From Myxococcales bacterium (GTDB lineage: Bacteria; Myxococcota_A; Polyangia; Polyangiales; Polyangiaceae): DNA of 54,257 bases. The DNA lies in the NCBI GenBank assembly GCA_947473045.1, contig CANJCO010000034.1:1-54257 (forward strand), written 5' to 3'. A model generated the notes under the pieces. That model was not told the DNA's origin, did not search any database, and saw nothing but the letters and a program-made list of their open reading frames with translations. Shown here in pieces: positions 17,681 through 26,500 of this stretch (positions are counted from its first letter, which is position 1; every line of letters begins with the position of its first letter). The position numbers and the translations under genes are program-made.

Positions 17681-17758
17681 CGTTCAGTGACGCGCGCGCC
17701 CCGTGCATCGGTGACGCGCGTTCAGTCACGCGCGGCCGTGCGCGGCGCTTGACGCGCG
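17681..17758. repeat. Direct and inverted TGACGCGCG-type repeats in a divergent promoter region
   Basis: The 154-bp gap between the SNF2 gene and the STAS-like gene contains a 16-bp direct repeat, CGTTCAGT(G/C)ACGCGCG, at 17681-17696 and 17719-17734 with one mismatch. GTGACGCGCG recurs at 17711-17720 and a TTGACGCGCG variant lies at 17749-17758. GTGAC (17711-17715) and GTCAC (17725-17729) also form an inverted pair. This looks like a multi-site operator for a divergent promoter, but no regulator can be named. The sequence is partly low-complexity CG, which weakens the claim. Confidence 0.45.
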
Positions 17759-17783
17759 CCGCGGAGACCGCGAGTCTCAAGGC

Positions 17784-18224
17784 GTGGGGGCGCGCTCGAT
17801 ATTCGAAAACGACTGCTATTGCGTGGAGGCCGACGCCGAGGCGCAGCTCGTCACGCTGACGCGACGGCGGCGCCCTTTCGTGTCGGCGCAAGACGCCGAG
17901 GGGGCGTGCGCGCCCGTGAACGCTGCGCTCGATGCCCTGGGTCGGGCCCAGCACAGGCTGCTCGTCGACTCGCGCGAGGCGGCCCCCCGCAATGATGCCG
18001 CGTACGAAGACTGGTTCGCGCCGCATCGAAAGAGCCTGCTGTCGGGCTTTGCGCGCACCGCGGTGCTCGTGAAGTCGGCGGTCGGCGTGCTTCAGAGCCG
18101 CCGCCTCGTTCAGCAAGATCGCGGCGACGCGAAAATCTTCACCGATCCCGAGAGCGCGATCGCGTACCTGATGGCGTGCTCGCTGCCGGGCGGCGCGAAC
18201 GGAGCCCCTCGGCACGCGCGCTGA
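17784..18224 (+). CDS. STAS/SpoIIAA-like small protein
   Basis: This 146-residue soluble protein starts with GTG 17784. A later in-frame GTG at the VEADAE segment is an alternative. The pattern is a short beta hairpin, then LVTLTRRRRPF, a helix, LLVDSREAAPRN, a central helix and RTAVLVKSAVGVLQSRRL, ending in a FTDPESAIAYL helix. This matches the small STAS-like proteins common in myxobacterial genomes, which are related to anti-sigma-factor antagonists or SEC14-like domains. No conserved phosphorylatable DSxG motif is obvious, so a regulatory role is only inferred. It is divergent from the helicase and 58 bp upstream of the fusion protein gene on the same strand. Confidence 0.6.
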   Translation: MGARSIFENDCYCVEADAEAQLVTLTRRRRPFVSAQDAEGACAPVNAALDALGRAQHRLLVDSREAAPRNDAAYEDWFAPHRKSLLSGFARTAVLVKSAVGVLQSRRLVQQDRGDAKIFTDPESAIAYLMACSLPGGANGAPRHAR

Positions 18225-18282
18225 CACGACCGCCCGAGCATCGCGGCCTTCTCCCGGGCCCTCACCCTGCTAGGGTCGGCGC

Positions 18283-21102
18283 GTGGATTTACGAACCCTC
18301 GCGCGAGCGCGCAGACGCCTGCGGTCTACCGCCCGCAACGCCCTCGAACTTTTGCGCTTCGGGCGGCTCGGCGATGACTACGGCGCCGCGTACGACGTCG
18401 TCGATCAAGGTGTAATCTACAGGCTTCGGCGGTATCCGCTGCCCGAAGGCGTCACCGAGAAGTCCTCGGTGCTGCTCGTGCCGCCGCTCATGGTGACCGC
18501 AGACGTCTACGACGTCGCTCCCGACGTCTCGGCGGTGGCAGCGCTCGGCGCCCTCGGCATCTCGGTCTTCGTCGTCGACTTCGGCGCGCCCGAGCGCGAA
18601 GAGGGCGGCATGCAGCGCACGCAGGCCGATCACGTGCACGCGGTCGTGCTGGCGATCGAGCGCGTACGTGCGCTCACCGGACGCGACGTCCACGTCGGCG
18701 GCTACTCGCAGGGGGGCATGTTCGCCTATCAGGCCGCCGCGTTTTTGCGCAGCCGCGGGCTCGCGTCGATCATCAGCTTCGGCAGCCCCGTCGATGTGCA
18801 CAAGAATCTGCCCGCGCTGCGCGGCGAGCTCACCGGCGCGCTCGCAGAGCTGGTAGAGCCCGCCGTCGGCCGTTTGGTAGAGCGACTCGAAGGGCTCCCC
18901 GGCGCGCTCACGAGCACTGCGTTCAAGCTGCTTTCGACGCGCAAAGAGATCGAGCAGCGCATCGAGTTTGTGCGCATGCTCCACGATCGCAAGGCGCTCA
19001 TCCGGCGCGAAGCCCGGCGGCGTTTTCTCGGCGGCGGCGGCTTCGTGGCGTGGCCCGGCCCCGCATTTCGCGAGTTCGCGAGCGACTTCGTGGTGCACAA
19101 CCGCATGCTCTCGGGCGGCTTCGTCATCGACGGCCGCACGCTGACCCTCGCCGACATCACGTGCCCAGTGCTCTGCTTTTGGGGCTCCGCCGACGAGATC
19201 GCGAGCCCTGCCTCCGTGCACGCCATCGAGCGCGCGGCGCCCCACGCCGCGGTGTCGTTCGTCGAGGTGCGTGCGGGTCACTTCGGGATCGTGGTCGGCT
19301 CGCGCGCGCTCGCGAAGACGTGGCCCACAGTCGCCGGGTGGCTGCTGCACCGCGAAGGTCACGGCCCGCTTCCCGACGCCCTGGTCGATGCGCAGCGCGC
19401 GCCGGTCGACTACGATCTCGACAGCTCGGAAGTCGACGTCGATTTCGATTTGTTCGTCGGCACGTTCGGCGCCGCTGCGAAAGACGCGTGGCGCAGAGTC
19501 GGAGACGTCGCGGCCAGCGCAACCGACGCGATCGACGCGCTTCGCTACCAGGAGCCGCGCCTGCGCAGGCTCGCCGAGATCGGTCCCGGCACGCCCATCA
19601 GCCCCGCGCGGGCCCTCGCCGAGCAGGCCGCGCGCTCGCCCTCATCGACGTTTTTTCTGTGGCGCGGACGCGCCTTTTCCTACCGCGACGCCGACGCTCG
19701 CGTCACGAACGTGGCGCGCGGGCTGTGGGCGAGCGGCGTGCGCGCGGGCGACCGGGTGCTCGTGGTCATGCGATCGCGTCCCAGCCTCCTCACGATGGTC
19801 ACCGCCCTCAGCCGGATCGGCGCCGCTCCCCTCGTAGCGCCGCCCGAGGCCAGCGGCCGGGCGCTCCTGCACGCAGCGGAGGCGCTTGGCGCAAAGGCGG
19901 TCGCGACCGATCCTGAAAACGGGCCCGCGGTCTGTGCAGCGCTCGGGCGAAGCGTGCTCGTGCTCGGAGGCGGAGGCGGCCCGCGCGTTCTCGCCGCGGG
20001 ACTCATCGACATGGAAGCGATCGATCCGGCGACGATCGAACTTCCCGCCAGCGCGACCGAGTCGATTGGCTTTGCGCGCGAGCTGGCCATGGTGCTTCTG
20101 CGCCCAGGCGATGACGGCCTGCTCCGCGCAGCGCACGTCACCAACCACAGGTGGGCGCTTTCGGCGCTCGGAGCCGCCGCAGCCTGCACGCTCAAGCCGG
20201 GTGACACCGTTTACTCCTGCATCCCGCTGCACCACCCGACGGCGCTCCTCGCGTGCGTCGGTGCGGCGATCGTGGCCGGTACGCGTCTGGCGCTCGCAGA
20301 GACCTTCGACGCCGAGACGCTGCTTCCCGAAACGCGGCGCGCAGGCGCGACCGTCGTATTTTATGCAGGTGAGATGCTGCGGGCGCTGCTCGCGCGCGAG
20401 CCGTCGAGCGCCGATCGCTCGCTGCCGATTCGTCTGTTCGCAGGCAGCGGGCTGCGGGCCGATCTCGCGCGGCGGCTGCGCGATCGGTTCGGCGCCCGCG
20501 CGATCGAGTTTTATGCCAGCACGTCGCTGCGCGTGGTGCTCGCCAACCCGTCGGGCGACAAGCCGGGCGCCCTCGGGCGGCCGCTGCCGGGGAGCGCCGA
20601 CGTCATGCTCGTGCGCTGCGATCTGGCACAAAAGACGGCCCTGCGCGATGCGGGCGGCCGGTTCGAGGCTGCGCGCGACGGTGAGCCGGGGCTCCTCGCA
20701 GTGCGCGGCGACGGCGACGGCGCCTGGGTCGCCACCCGCGACGTCGTGCGCCGCGACGAAGACGGTGACTTCTGGTTCGTAGACGCGCTCTCGGGCTTCG
20801 CGCAGTGCGCCGGCGGACCTGCTTCGCTGCGCGCCCTTGAAGATGCATTCTACACACTTCCCGAGATCACGATGGCGGCGGCGTTCGAGCATGAAGGTGC
20901 CGTGTGCGCCTGCTACTCGTCGCCGGAGCCTGTGAGCCGCGCGCGGCTCGACGACGCGCTGGCTCACGTTGCTGCCCGGCCGACCACCGTCGCGCGCGTC
21001 GCAGAGATCCCGCTGACGGAGGGATTCAGACCCGATCGCGGACGCCTCGTCGCGCTGTGCGCGAACTCTGCCGAGCGAATCGAGCTCCCCTTCGATCGCT
21101 AG
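18283..21102 (+). CDS. Fusion of PhaC/LipA-type alpha/beta-hydrolase and ANL acyl-CoA-ligase-like domain
   Basis: Residues 1-360 form an alpha/beta-hydrolase resembling the class III PhaC core. The nucleophile elbow is GYSQGG (Ser142, where PHA synthases use Cys), with acid Asp304 in GSADE and His333 in AGHFG. Residues about 440-935 follow the fold order of an ANL acyl-CoA synthetase. Its catalytic motifs look eroded. The P-loop position reads RPGDDGLLRAAHVTNH (608-623) instead of a Ser/Thr/Gly-rich loop with Lys. A5 reads FYASTS (743-748) with no Glu. A7 keeps only Asp820 (VATRD). The A10 lysine position is Phe915 (TEGFRPDR). The second half may therefore bind acyl-AMP/CoA ligands without adenylating. 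Start is GTG 18283. Confidence 0.75.
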   Translation: MDLRTLARARRRLRSTARNALELLRFGRLGDDYGAAYDVVDQGVIYRLRRYPLPEGVTEKSSVLLVPPLMVTADVYDVAPDVSAVAALGALGISVFVVDFGAPEREEGGMQRTQADHVHAVVLAIERVRALTGRDVHVGGYSQGGMFAYQAAAFLRSRGLASIISFGSPVDVHKNLPALRGELTGALAELVEPAVGRLVERLEGLPGALTSTAFKLLSTRKEIEQRIEFVRMLHDRKALIRREARRRFLGGGGFVAWPGPAFREFASDFVVHNRMLSGGFVIDGRTLTLADITCPVLCFWGSADEIASPASVHAIERAAPHAAVSFVEVRAGHFGIVVGSRALAKTWPTVAGWLLHREGHGPLPDALVDAQRAPVDYDLDSSEVDVDFDLFVGTFGAAAKDAWRRVGDVAASATDAIDALRYQEPRLRRLAEIGPGTPISPARALAEQAARSPSSTFFLWRGRAFSYRDADARVTNVARGLWASGVRAGDRVLVVMRSRPSLLTMVTALSRIGAAPLVAPPEASGRALLHAAEALGAKAVATDPENGPAVCAALGRSVLVLGGGGGPRVLAAGLIDMEAIDPATIELPASATESIGFARELAMVLLRPGDDGLLRAAHVTNHRWALSALGAAAACTLKPGDTVYSCIPLHHPTALLACVGAAIVAGTRLALAETFDAETLLPETRRAGATVVFYAGEMLRALLAREPSSADRSLPIRLFAGSGLRADLARRLRDRFGARAIEFYASTSLRVVLANPSGDKPGALGRPLPGSADVMLVRCDLAQKTALRDAGGRFEAARDGEPGLLAVRGDGDGAWVATRDVVRRDEDGDFWFVDALSGFAQCAGGPASLRALEDAFYTLPEITMAAAFEHEGAVCACYSSPEPVSRARLDDALAHVAARPTTVARVAEIPLTEGFRPDRGRLVALCANSAERIELPFDR

Positions 21103-21155
21103 CGCCCGTCATCCACGTCTTCGCTTCGCCTGCTGCGGCCCCCACCTGTCAATTC

Positions 21156-21168
21156 ATGTATATTACAT
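21156..21168. promoter_or_regulatory. AT-rich palindrome / -10-like region before ychJ
   Basis: ATGTA-TAT-TACAT forms a perfect inverted repeat inside an unusually AT-rich patch (about 21149-21175) of an otherwise very GC-rich region. TATATT (21159-21164) within it could serve as a -10 element. A GGAG ribosome site at 21182-21185 follows, before the ATG at 21194. The overlap of palindrome and -10 is the layout of a repressor operator. No regulator is identified. Confidence 0.4.
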
Positions 21169-21193
21169 TTAAAAACCGAAATGGAGCTGCGCT

Positions 21194-21676
21194 ATGAAGC
21201 CAGTCCGAGACTGTCCGTGCTGCTCCGGCCTCCGCTACAGCGCGTGCTGCGCGCCCCGCCACACGGGTGCGACGCCCGCCGAGACCCCCGAGGCGCTGAT
21301 GCGTTCGCGCTACGCGGCGTTCGTCGTCGGGCTCGGCGAGTACCTCGTCGACACGCTCGCGAGCGATCACGAAGATCGCGCGATTCCGCGCGCCGCGCTC
21401 GCCCAGGAGCTGTCGAACTCGCGCCACAAGCAGCGCTTCATGGGGCTCGAAATCGTGGCCGCCGAGGGCGACTGGGTGCTGTTCGTCGCGCGGGTGTTCA
21501 CCAAGGGGCGCGACGACTCGTTCGGCGAGCTGTCGACGTTTCGGCGCGAAGACGGCACGTGGCGCTACGCCAGCGGAATGCTGACCGGCGAGTCGAGGCT
21601 GCCGGCCGATCGCAGCCTGCTCACGCGCGAGGCCTTCGTCGAGCTCGCGCGCACCGATCCGAACGCCGGCAAGTGA
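21194..21676 (+). CDS. ychJ: YchJ family protein (SEC-C metal-binding motif)
   Basis: This 160-residue protein has an N-terminal SEC-C-like zinc motif: Cys7, Cys9, Cys10, and the pair Cys18-Cys19 in CPCCSGLRYSACC. The usual family pattern is CPCGS-x-YxxCC, so Gly is replaced by Cys at position 10. The YchJ domain follows (ALMRSRYAAFVVGLGEYLVDT, then HKQRFMGLEIV and an FxRExGxWRYASG-like strand). The family is an NTF2-like fold fused to a zinc-binding motif and its function is not established. The ATG is supported by a GGAG site. It converges on the carbonic anhydrase gene with a 3-bp gap. Confidence 0.9.
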   Translation: MKPVRDCPCCSGLRYSACCAPRHTGATPAETPEALMRSRYAAFVVGLGEYLVDTLASDHEDRAIPRAALAQELSNSRHKQRFMGLEIVAAEGDWVLFVARVFTKGRDDSFGELSTFRREDGTWRYASGMLTGESRLPADRSLLTREAFVELARTDPNAGK

Positions 21677-21679
21677 GCG

Positions 21680-22300
21680 TCAGGCGGTTCGCACGCGAAT
21701 GAACTCGCCCACCTCGGGATCGAAGTCGAAGACCTCGCCTCGGCCGAGGTGAAAGACCCAGGCGCTGAGGTGGAGCTTGCCCGCGTCGAGGCGCTCCGAA
21801 ACGAAATCGTACTCGCGCAGGTTGTCGATTTGCGACAGCACGTTTTCCTCGACGGCCGCCGTCATGCGCGCCTCGCCCTCGAGGTGGCCGTATTTCTCAT
21901 CGATGACGCGCTTGACGGCGTCGGCCTGCGACAGCCACTGCTTGACGTACGGCAGCTCGCCGACGCTCGCGGGGTCGAGGATCGCCTGGACTGCGCCGCA
22001 CTGGGTATGACCGCACACGACGATGTTCTCAACCCCGAGCACGCACACGGCATATTCGATCGCCGCCGAGGTGCCGCCGGGCAGCGTCGGGTGGGGGACG
22101 ACGTTGCCGACGTTGCGAACCACGAACAGATCACCCGGCGCCGCGCTGGTGATCAGGTCGGGCATCACGCGCGAATCGGAGCAGGTGATGAAGAGCGTCT
22201 CGGGCCTCTGACCATCGGTGGCGAGACTCTCGAAGAGCTTCCGGTGCCGCGCGAAGTAGCCCTTTTGGAAGGCGTGAAGGCCTTTGACGAGCTTTTGCAT
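21680..22300 (-). CDS. Beta-class carbonic anhydrase
   Basis: This 206-residue enzyme interconverts CO2 and bicarbonate. The zinc ligands are Cys40 (in ITCSDSR), His98 and Cys101 (in CGHTQCGAV). The catalytic Asp42-Arg44 dyad is in the same first motif. The length matches plant/bacterial-type beta anhydrases. The start is the ATG at 22300; the open frame continues upstream but that sequence is Arg-rich and lacks family similarity. No signal peptide, so it is cytosolic. It provides bicarbonate for carboxylases or aids pH balance. It is divergent from the polytopic membrane protein, with a 99-bp gap. Confidence 0.92.
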   Translation of the reverse strand: MQKLVKGLHAFQKGYFARHRKLFESLATDGQRPETLFITCSDSRVMPDLITSAAPGDLFVVRNVGNVVPHPTLPGGTSAAIEYAVCVLGVENIVVCGHTQCGAVQAILDPASVGELPYVKQWLSQADAVKRVIDEKYGHLEGEARMTAAVEENVLSQIDNLREYDFVSERLDAGKLHLSAWVFHLGRGEVFDFDPEVGEFIRVRTA

Positions 22301-22399
22301 AGCTCTGACAATACCACGCAGGGCGCCGCATTCGCGACCCCCGGGCGCGGCGAGACAGCGTTCACGCGCGGCCCCCGGTAGACTACCCTCCGAGCGCCA

Positions 22400-24163
22400 A
22401 TGGCCGCCGATCCGAGCCGCGACACGCAAACGTCCCGGCGCGCAGGAGTCGCTCGCTCGCCCGTGCGACACCGACCCTTCGCGTCGCACCTGCGCGCGAT
22501 CCTCGCGCCTGCGCTGCTGGCGCTCGTGCCGCTGTTCTGGGTGGTCGACGCGACCTACAGGGCATCGATCGCGACGCTCGGCCGCGATCAGGGCATCTTC
22601 CAGTACGTCGCGTGGGCGCTGTCGCGCGGCGAGGTCGACTACCGCGACCTCCGCGACGTCAACGGGCCGCTGACGCACATGATTCACTGGTCGATGCTCG
22701 TACTCGGCGGCGCCGACGAGCACCGGTTCCGCACGCTCGATCTGCTCTTTACCGGGGTGTCGTTCGCGCTGGTCGGCGCGTGCCTGCCCGGTCTCGTGCG
22801 CGCCCGGGGCCCGCGATGGGTCGAGCGCGCAGCGTGGGCGGCGGCGGCGTGGGTGATTTTGAGCGCGCAGTACGCGATGTATTCGCACTGGGATCAGGCG
22901 CAGCGCGAGAGCTTCTGCGACTGGTTTCTGCTGCCCGCGGTCGGGCTGCTGCTGCTGCCTCCCGCGACCGTGCGCGCCGCCTCGTGGCGTATCAGCGCGT
23001 CCGGCGGTCTCGCGGCGATCGCGTGTTTCGGCAAGCCCACCTTCGCGCTGTTCGCTGCGGCGATGGCGGCGAGTCTCCTGTTCGACGACGCCTCGACGCT
23101 CACGCGGCCGCGGCGCATCGCGCTGTTTTCAATCGGTGGCGCGATCGGCGCGGCCCTGCCGATCGCGTTTCTGCTGCGCTACGGTGACGTGGGCGCCTAC
23201 GTGCAGATCGTGCGGCATGACGTGCCCGCGGTGTACCGCTTCATCTGGGCAAAGTCGGCGCGCGAGATCTTCAGCGACGAAGCGGCGGTCTCCGCGACCT
23301 CGCTGGCAGTCACGGCGAGCGCCTGCGCCAGCGCGATGGTCGCCGCGCGCGCCCTCCCCCGCCGTGCGCTTATCGTCGCGCTGCTGCCGATTTGCGCGAT
23401 CGCCGGCGTGCTCGCGCAGCAGAAAGGCTTCGCCTACCATTTTCATCCGATGACGGCGGCCACGTGGCTCGCTGCGCTCGTCATTTCGGCGGCGCTCTGG
23501 GAACGCTTTCGTCACCACCCGACCGCGAAGCTCGCCGCGCTCGGAGCGTCCGCGGCGATCGCATGGCAGGCGACGACCGCCCTGCGCGCATCGCCCCACT
23601 TGAAAAATGTGTGGGTGCTGGCGCTGGGAGAGACTGCCGAGACGCGAGCGAGCCAGGAGTATCTGGATCGCTACCGATCCGATGATTTCGACCCGTGGGA
23701 GATGCGGCAGGCCGCGCAGCTGATGCGCGAGGCGACGCTGCCCGGCGATCGCGTGCAGTCGTTTGGCATGGACCCGTACCTCCTGTTTCTCGCGCAGCGG
23801 CGGTCGGCGACTCCCTACATTTACGCCTACGATCTCGACGCCACCGCGGCCCTGGCCGGAGGCTATTCGAACACGCCGACGAAAGCGCAAACCACGCACA
23901 TCGGCTGGGTGCGCGACACGCACGAGCGCGACCTGCTGGGGCGCGTCGGCAAGGCGGCCCCCGCCGCGTTCGTGTTCATGGATCATGCGCCCCTCATCGC
24001 GTGGCAGGATGCAGTGATCGCTTTTCATGCCTGCTGCGCCGAGTCGGCCGCGTTCGTCGACGCGCACTACCGCGTCGTCGGCGCGTTCGGGCCCTACCGG
24101 GTGTATCTGCGAAATGACCTGCGGGCGCTGCCTGCCGGGCCACCCCTGCCTCCGCCCGAGTAG
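22400..24163 (+). CDS. Polytopic membrane protein, GT-C/GT39-like glycosyltransferase candidate
   Basis: This 587-residue protein has about ten hydrophobic segments and a soluble C-terminal domain (about residues 420-587). After the first transmembrane helix comes a loop with GRDQGIFQYVAWALSRGE and YRDLRDVNGPLT. These acidic-loop motifs resemble those of GT-C glycosyltransferases of the PMT/ArnT type, which use polyprenyl-phosphate sugars on the outer face of the inner membrane. The donor and acceptor are unknown. The C-terminal domain has DPWEMRQAAQLMRE and GMDPYLLF, typical of this group. The ATG start gives a basic cytosolic tail of about 28 residues. It converges with the OafA gene (3-bp gap). 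An envelope-polysaccharide role for both is inferred. Confidence 0.7.
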   Translation: MAADPSRDTQTSRRAGVARSPVRHRPFASHLRAILAPALLALVPLFWVVDATYRASIATLGRDQGIFQYVAWALSRGEVDYRDLRDVNGPLTHMIHWSMLVLGGADEHRFRTLDLLFTGVSFALVGACLPGLVRARGPRWVERAAWAAAAWVILSAQYAMYSHWDQAQRESFCDWFLLPAVGLLLLPPATVRAASWRISASGGLAAIACFGKPTFALFAAAMAASLLFDDASTLTRPRRIALFSIGGAIGAALPIAFLLRYGDVGAYVQIVRHDVPAVYRFIWAKSAREIFSDEAAVSATSLAVTASACASAMVAARALPRRALIVALLPICAIAGVLAQQKGFAYHFHPMTAATWLAALVISAALWERFRHHPTAKLAALGASAAIAWQATTALRASPHLKNVWVLALGETAETRASQEYLDRYRSDDFDPWEMRQAAQLMREATLPGDRVQSFGMDPYLLFLAQRRSATPYIYAYDLDATAALAGGYSNTPTKAQTTHIGWVRDTHERDLLGRVGKAAPAAFVFMDHAPLIAWQDAVIAFHACCAESAAFVDAHYRVVGAFGPYRVYLRNDLRALPAGPPLPPPE

Positions 24164-24166
24164 CCC

Positions 24167-26101
24167 TCAGCGCGGGAGCGCGAGGATGCCTGCGAGCGTC
24201 CATCGGGCCAGCTCTTCGGTGCCCTTGCCGTCGGGGTGAAGCCCGTCGGGGCGAATGGGTTCGCCCTCACTTAGGAGGTTACAATCGGATGTGGGGCACA
24301 CATGGGAGGCTACGTCGATGACGGGCACGGAGGCTGCCTGCCCGGCGCGGCGAATGGTGGCGTTGAAGCAGTCGACGCGCTCGACGACGTGCGGGTAACG
24401 CCAGCGTCCCATCGGGTAGGGCGCGGTCATCATGACGATCTTCCCGGCGGCGGGTCCCATCTCCCGAAAGAGCTGCAAAAGGCGCCCCTCGTAGGCCTCG
24501 CCCCACGGGGCGTCACAGGCGAACGCGGGCTGCCCGCCCACGGTCATTTTCGCGAAGAAGCCGCCGCCGAGCACGATGAAGGTGACGTCGGGCCGAAGCT
24601 CCGCGACGTCGGTGACCCAGCTCGCCGCGCAGCCGTGGCTCGGGCTCGGGTGCCCGCGCGGGTCAAAGCGCGTGAGCGTCAGGCTCTCCATGATGCTGCA
24701 GTCGCCGACGCCGCGCTCGGCGACGAACGCGTGCAGCTCGTCCTGACGAAAGCGCATCGCGAGACCGAGCTTCGCGGAGACCGAGTCTCCCAGCACCAGC
24801 ACGCGAGGCGTGCCCGGCGCGAGCCGCGCGGGCGGCGGCAGCGTGTGGGCGTCGACCGACATCGCTGTGGCCCAGACCACGGGCTGCCCCATCGCGCTCG
24901 ACGTCGGCGCGGGCAACGGCAGGCTGCCCGCGAGCGGAGCCGGGACGGCGCGCGCGCGCGTGGCGAGCGCTACGATCGCAAACGCCCCTAAAAACGAGGC
25001 GAGCGTGACGAGCACCGGATGCGATGTGCGCAGCCCACGCGCGCGAATCGGCACTTCCACGAAGCGGTACGACGCGAGCGAGAGCGCGAGCGTGGCCGCC
25101 AGGCGCAGCGCGAGGAGCACGAAACGCCCGACATGCACGCGCTCGGGAGTGAGCACGCAGTCGACCGGCCAATGCCACAGATACACGCCGTAGCTGATGG
25201 TGCCGGCCCAAACGAGGGGACGCACCGAGAGCGCGCGCGCCACCCAGCTGCGCTCGCCCGCCGTGCCGCACGCGATGATCACGAGGCAGCCGATTTCAGT
25301 GAGCCAGAAGCCGCCGCGGTACAGACGCGGATCCTGACCATCGAGGCGAAACCACGCGACGCCGAGCAGCGCGATCGCGGCCACGCCGAGGACATCGAGC
25401 GCGCGCACGACGCGGGCGCTCAGCACGCGCTCGGTGCCCAAAACGATGGCAAACAGGGCACCTGCGAGGATCGCGGCCGCCCGCGAATCGGTTCCGAAGT
25501 AGACGCGGCTGGTATTTTCCCCGTCGAACAGGGCGACTGAGGCTGCGACCGAAGCCGCCAGGAGCAGGCCCGTGACCCACGCGAGGCCGCGCCGACCCGC
25601 GCCGAGACCCACCCCCACACCAGTCACGAGCAGGGGCCACAGCACGTAGAACTGCTCTTCGATCGACAGGCTCCACGTGTGCTCGAGCGGCGACGGCGCC
25701 GCGAACAGGTCCCAGTAGCTCTTCTCCGAAAAGATCGCGCGCCAGTTCGCGACGTACGCGAGCGTCGCGAGCGCATCGCCCCGCAGCTGCGAGAGCTCAT
25801 CGGCTTTGGCGACCGTGAGCGCGTAGATCGCGATCGCCGGCATGAGCGCGAGCAGCGCGGGAAACAGTCGACGGGCCCGGCGCACCCAGAAAACAGACAG
25901 ATCGACGCGGCCGGTGCGCTCGATCTCGGCGACCAGAATCGACGTAATCAAGAAGCCCGACAGCACGAAGAACAGGTCGACGCCGAGGTAGCCGCCCTTG
26001 AGCAGCCCGTCGGCGTGGAAGAGCACGACGCCGATCACGGCTACGCCGCGCAGACCGTCGAGCGCAGGCAGATGGCGAATGGAGGCGCGATGCGTAGTCA
26101 C
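24167..26101 (-). CDS. OafA/YrhL-type acyltransferase with SGNH domain
   Basis: The 644-residue protein begins with the acyltransferase-3 signature (LPALDGLRGVAVIGVVLFH, then GGYLGVDLFFVLSGFLITS) and has about ten transmembrane helices to residue 370. A periplasmic SGNH domain follows, with the catalytic-Ser block VLVLGDSVSAK, a GGGFF block and DGLHPDG near the C-terminus carrying the catalytic His/Asp. Such proteins move acyl groups across the inner membrane and transfer them onto surface polysaccharide or lipid. It starts 66 bp after the YHS lipoprotein gene on the same strand and may be co-transcribed with it and ftsH. Confidence 0.9.
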   Translation of the reverse strand: MTTHRASIRHLPALDGLRGVAVIGVVLFHADGLLKGGYLGVDLFFVLSGFLITSILVAEIERTGRVDLSVFWVRRARRLFPALLALMPAIAIYALTVAKADELSQLRGDALATLAYVANWRAIFSEKSYWDLFAAPSPLEHTWSLSIEEQFYVLWPLLVTGVGVGLGAGRRGLAWVTGLLLAASVAASVALFDGENTSRVYFGTDSRAAAILAGALFAIVLGTERVLSARVVRALDVLGVAAIALLGVAWFRLDGQDPRLYRGGFWLTEIGCLVIIACGTAGERSWVARALSVRPLVWAGTISYGVYLWHWPVDCVLTPERVHVGRFVLLALRLAATLALSLASYRFVEVPIRARGLRTSHPVLVTLASFLGAFAIVALATRARAVPAPLAGSLPLPAPTSSAMGQPVVWATAMSVDAHTLPPPARLAPGTPRVLVLGDSVSAKLGLAMRFRQDELHAFVAERGVGDCSIMESLTLTRFDPRGHPSPSHGCAASWVTDVAELRPDVTFIVLGGGFFAKMTVGGQPAFACDAPWGEAYEGRLLQLFREMGPAAGKIVMMTAPYPMGRWRYPHVVERVDCFNATIRRAGQAASVPVIDVASHVCPTSDCNLLSEGEPIRPDGLHPDGKGTEELARWTLAGILALPR

Positions 26102-26167
26102 GCGGCCGTTCGTTACACCATTGAAGCGCTCAGGCGAAGCGTGGCCGGAGACGCGCTCGGTTTGCGT

Positions 26168-26467
26168 TCAGGCGCCGGGCTTGCCGAGGTAGTTCTCGGG
26201 GTTTGCCTGGAACTTTTTCGCGCAACCCGCGCAGCAGAAATAATACGTGCGCCCGGCAACTTCGGCCTTGGGCGACGCGTCGCTTACGGTGAACTCTTCG
26301 CCCGAAATAATGCACTTCTGGCGATCGCCGACCTTCGACTCGCCGAAGGCCTTGAGGCCTGCTTCCGACGGAGCCGCCGCAGGGGCAGCGGCTTGCGGCG
26401 CAGCAGCGCCTCCACAAGCAAACGAAAGCGCGAGGAGCACAGGAGCGGCGACGAAGAGTTTGTTCAT
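26168..26467 (-). CDS. Small YHS-domain lipoprotein
   Basis: This 99-residue precursor has a lipobox SFAC (Cys18), an Ala/Pro linker of about 20 residues and a YHS/TRASH-type domain. The key cysteines are in KCIISGEEF and YYFCCAGCAKKF, followed by PENYL, the usual domain end. The domain binds metals, often copper or related ions, so a periplasmic metal-binding role is inferred. The first position is Cys-Ile-Ile-Ser-Gly rather than the more common Cys-Pro-Val. The ribosome site AAGG precedes the ATG. It sits between ftsH (33 bp upstream) and the OafA-like gene. Confidence 0.85.
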   Translation of the reverse strand: MNKLFVAAPVLLALSFACGGAAAPQAAAPAAAPSEAGLKAFGESKVGDRQKCIISGEEFTVSDASPKAEVAGRTYYFCCAGCAKKFQANPENYLGKPGA

Positions 26468-26500
26468 GGCGGAGTGACCTTTCGGGCAGCAAGAAATCTA

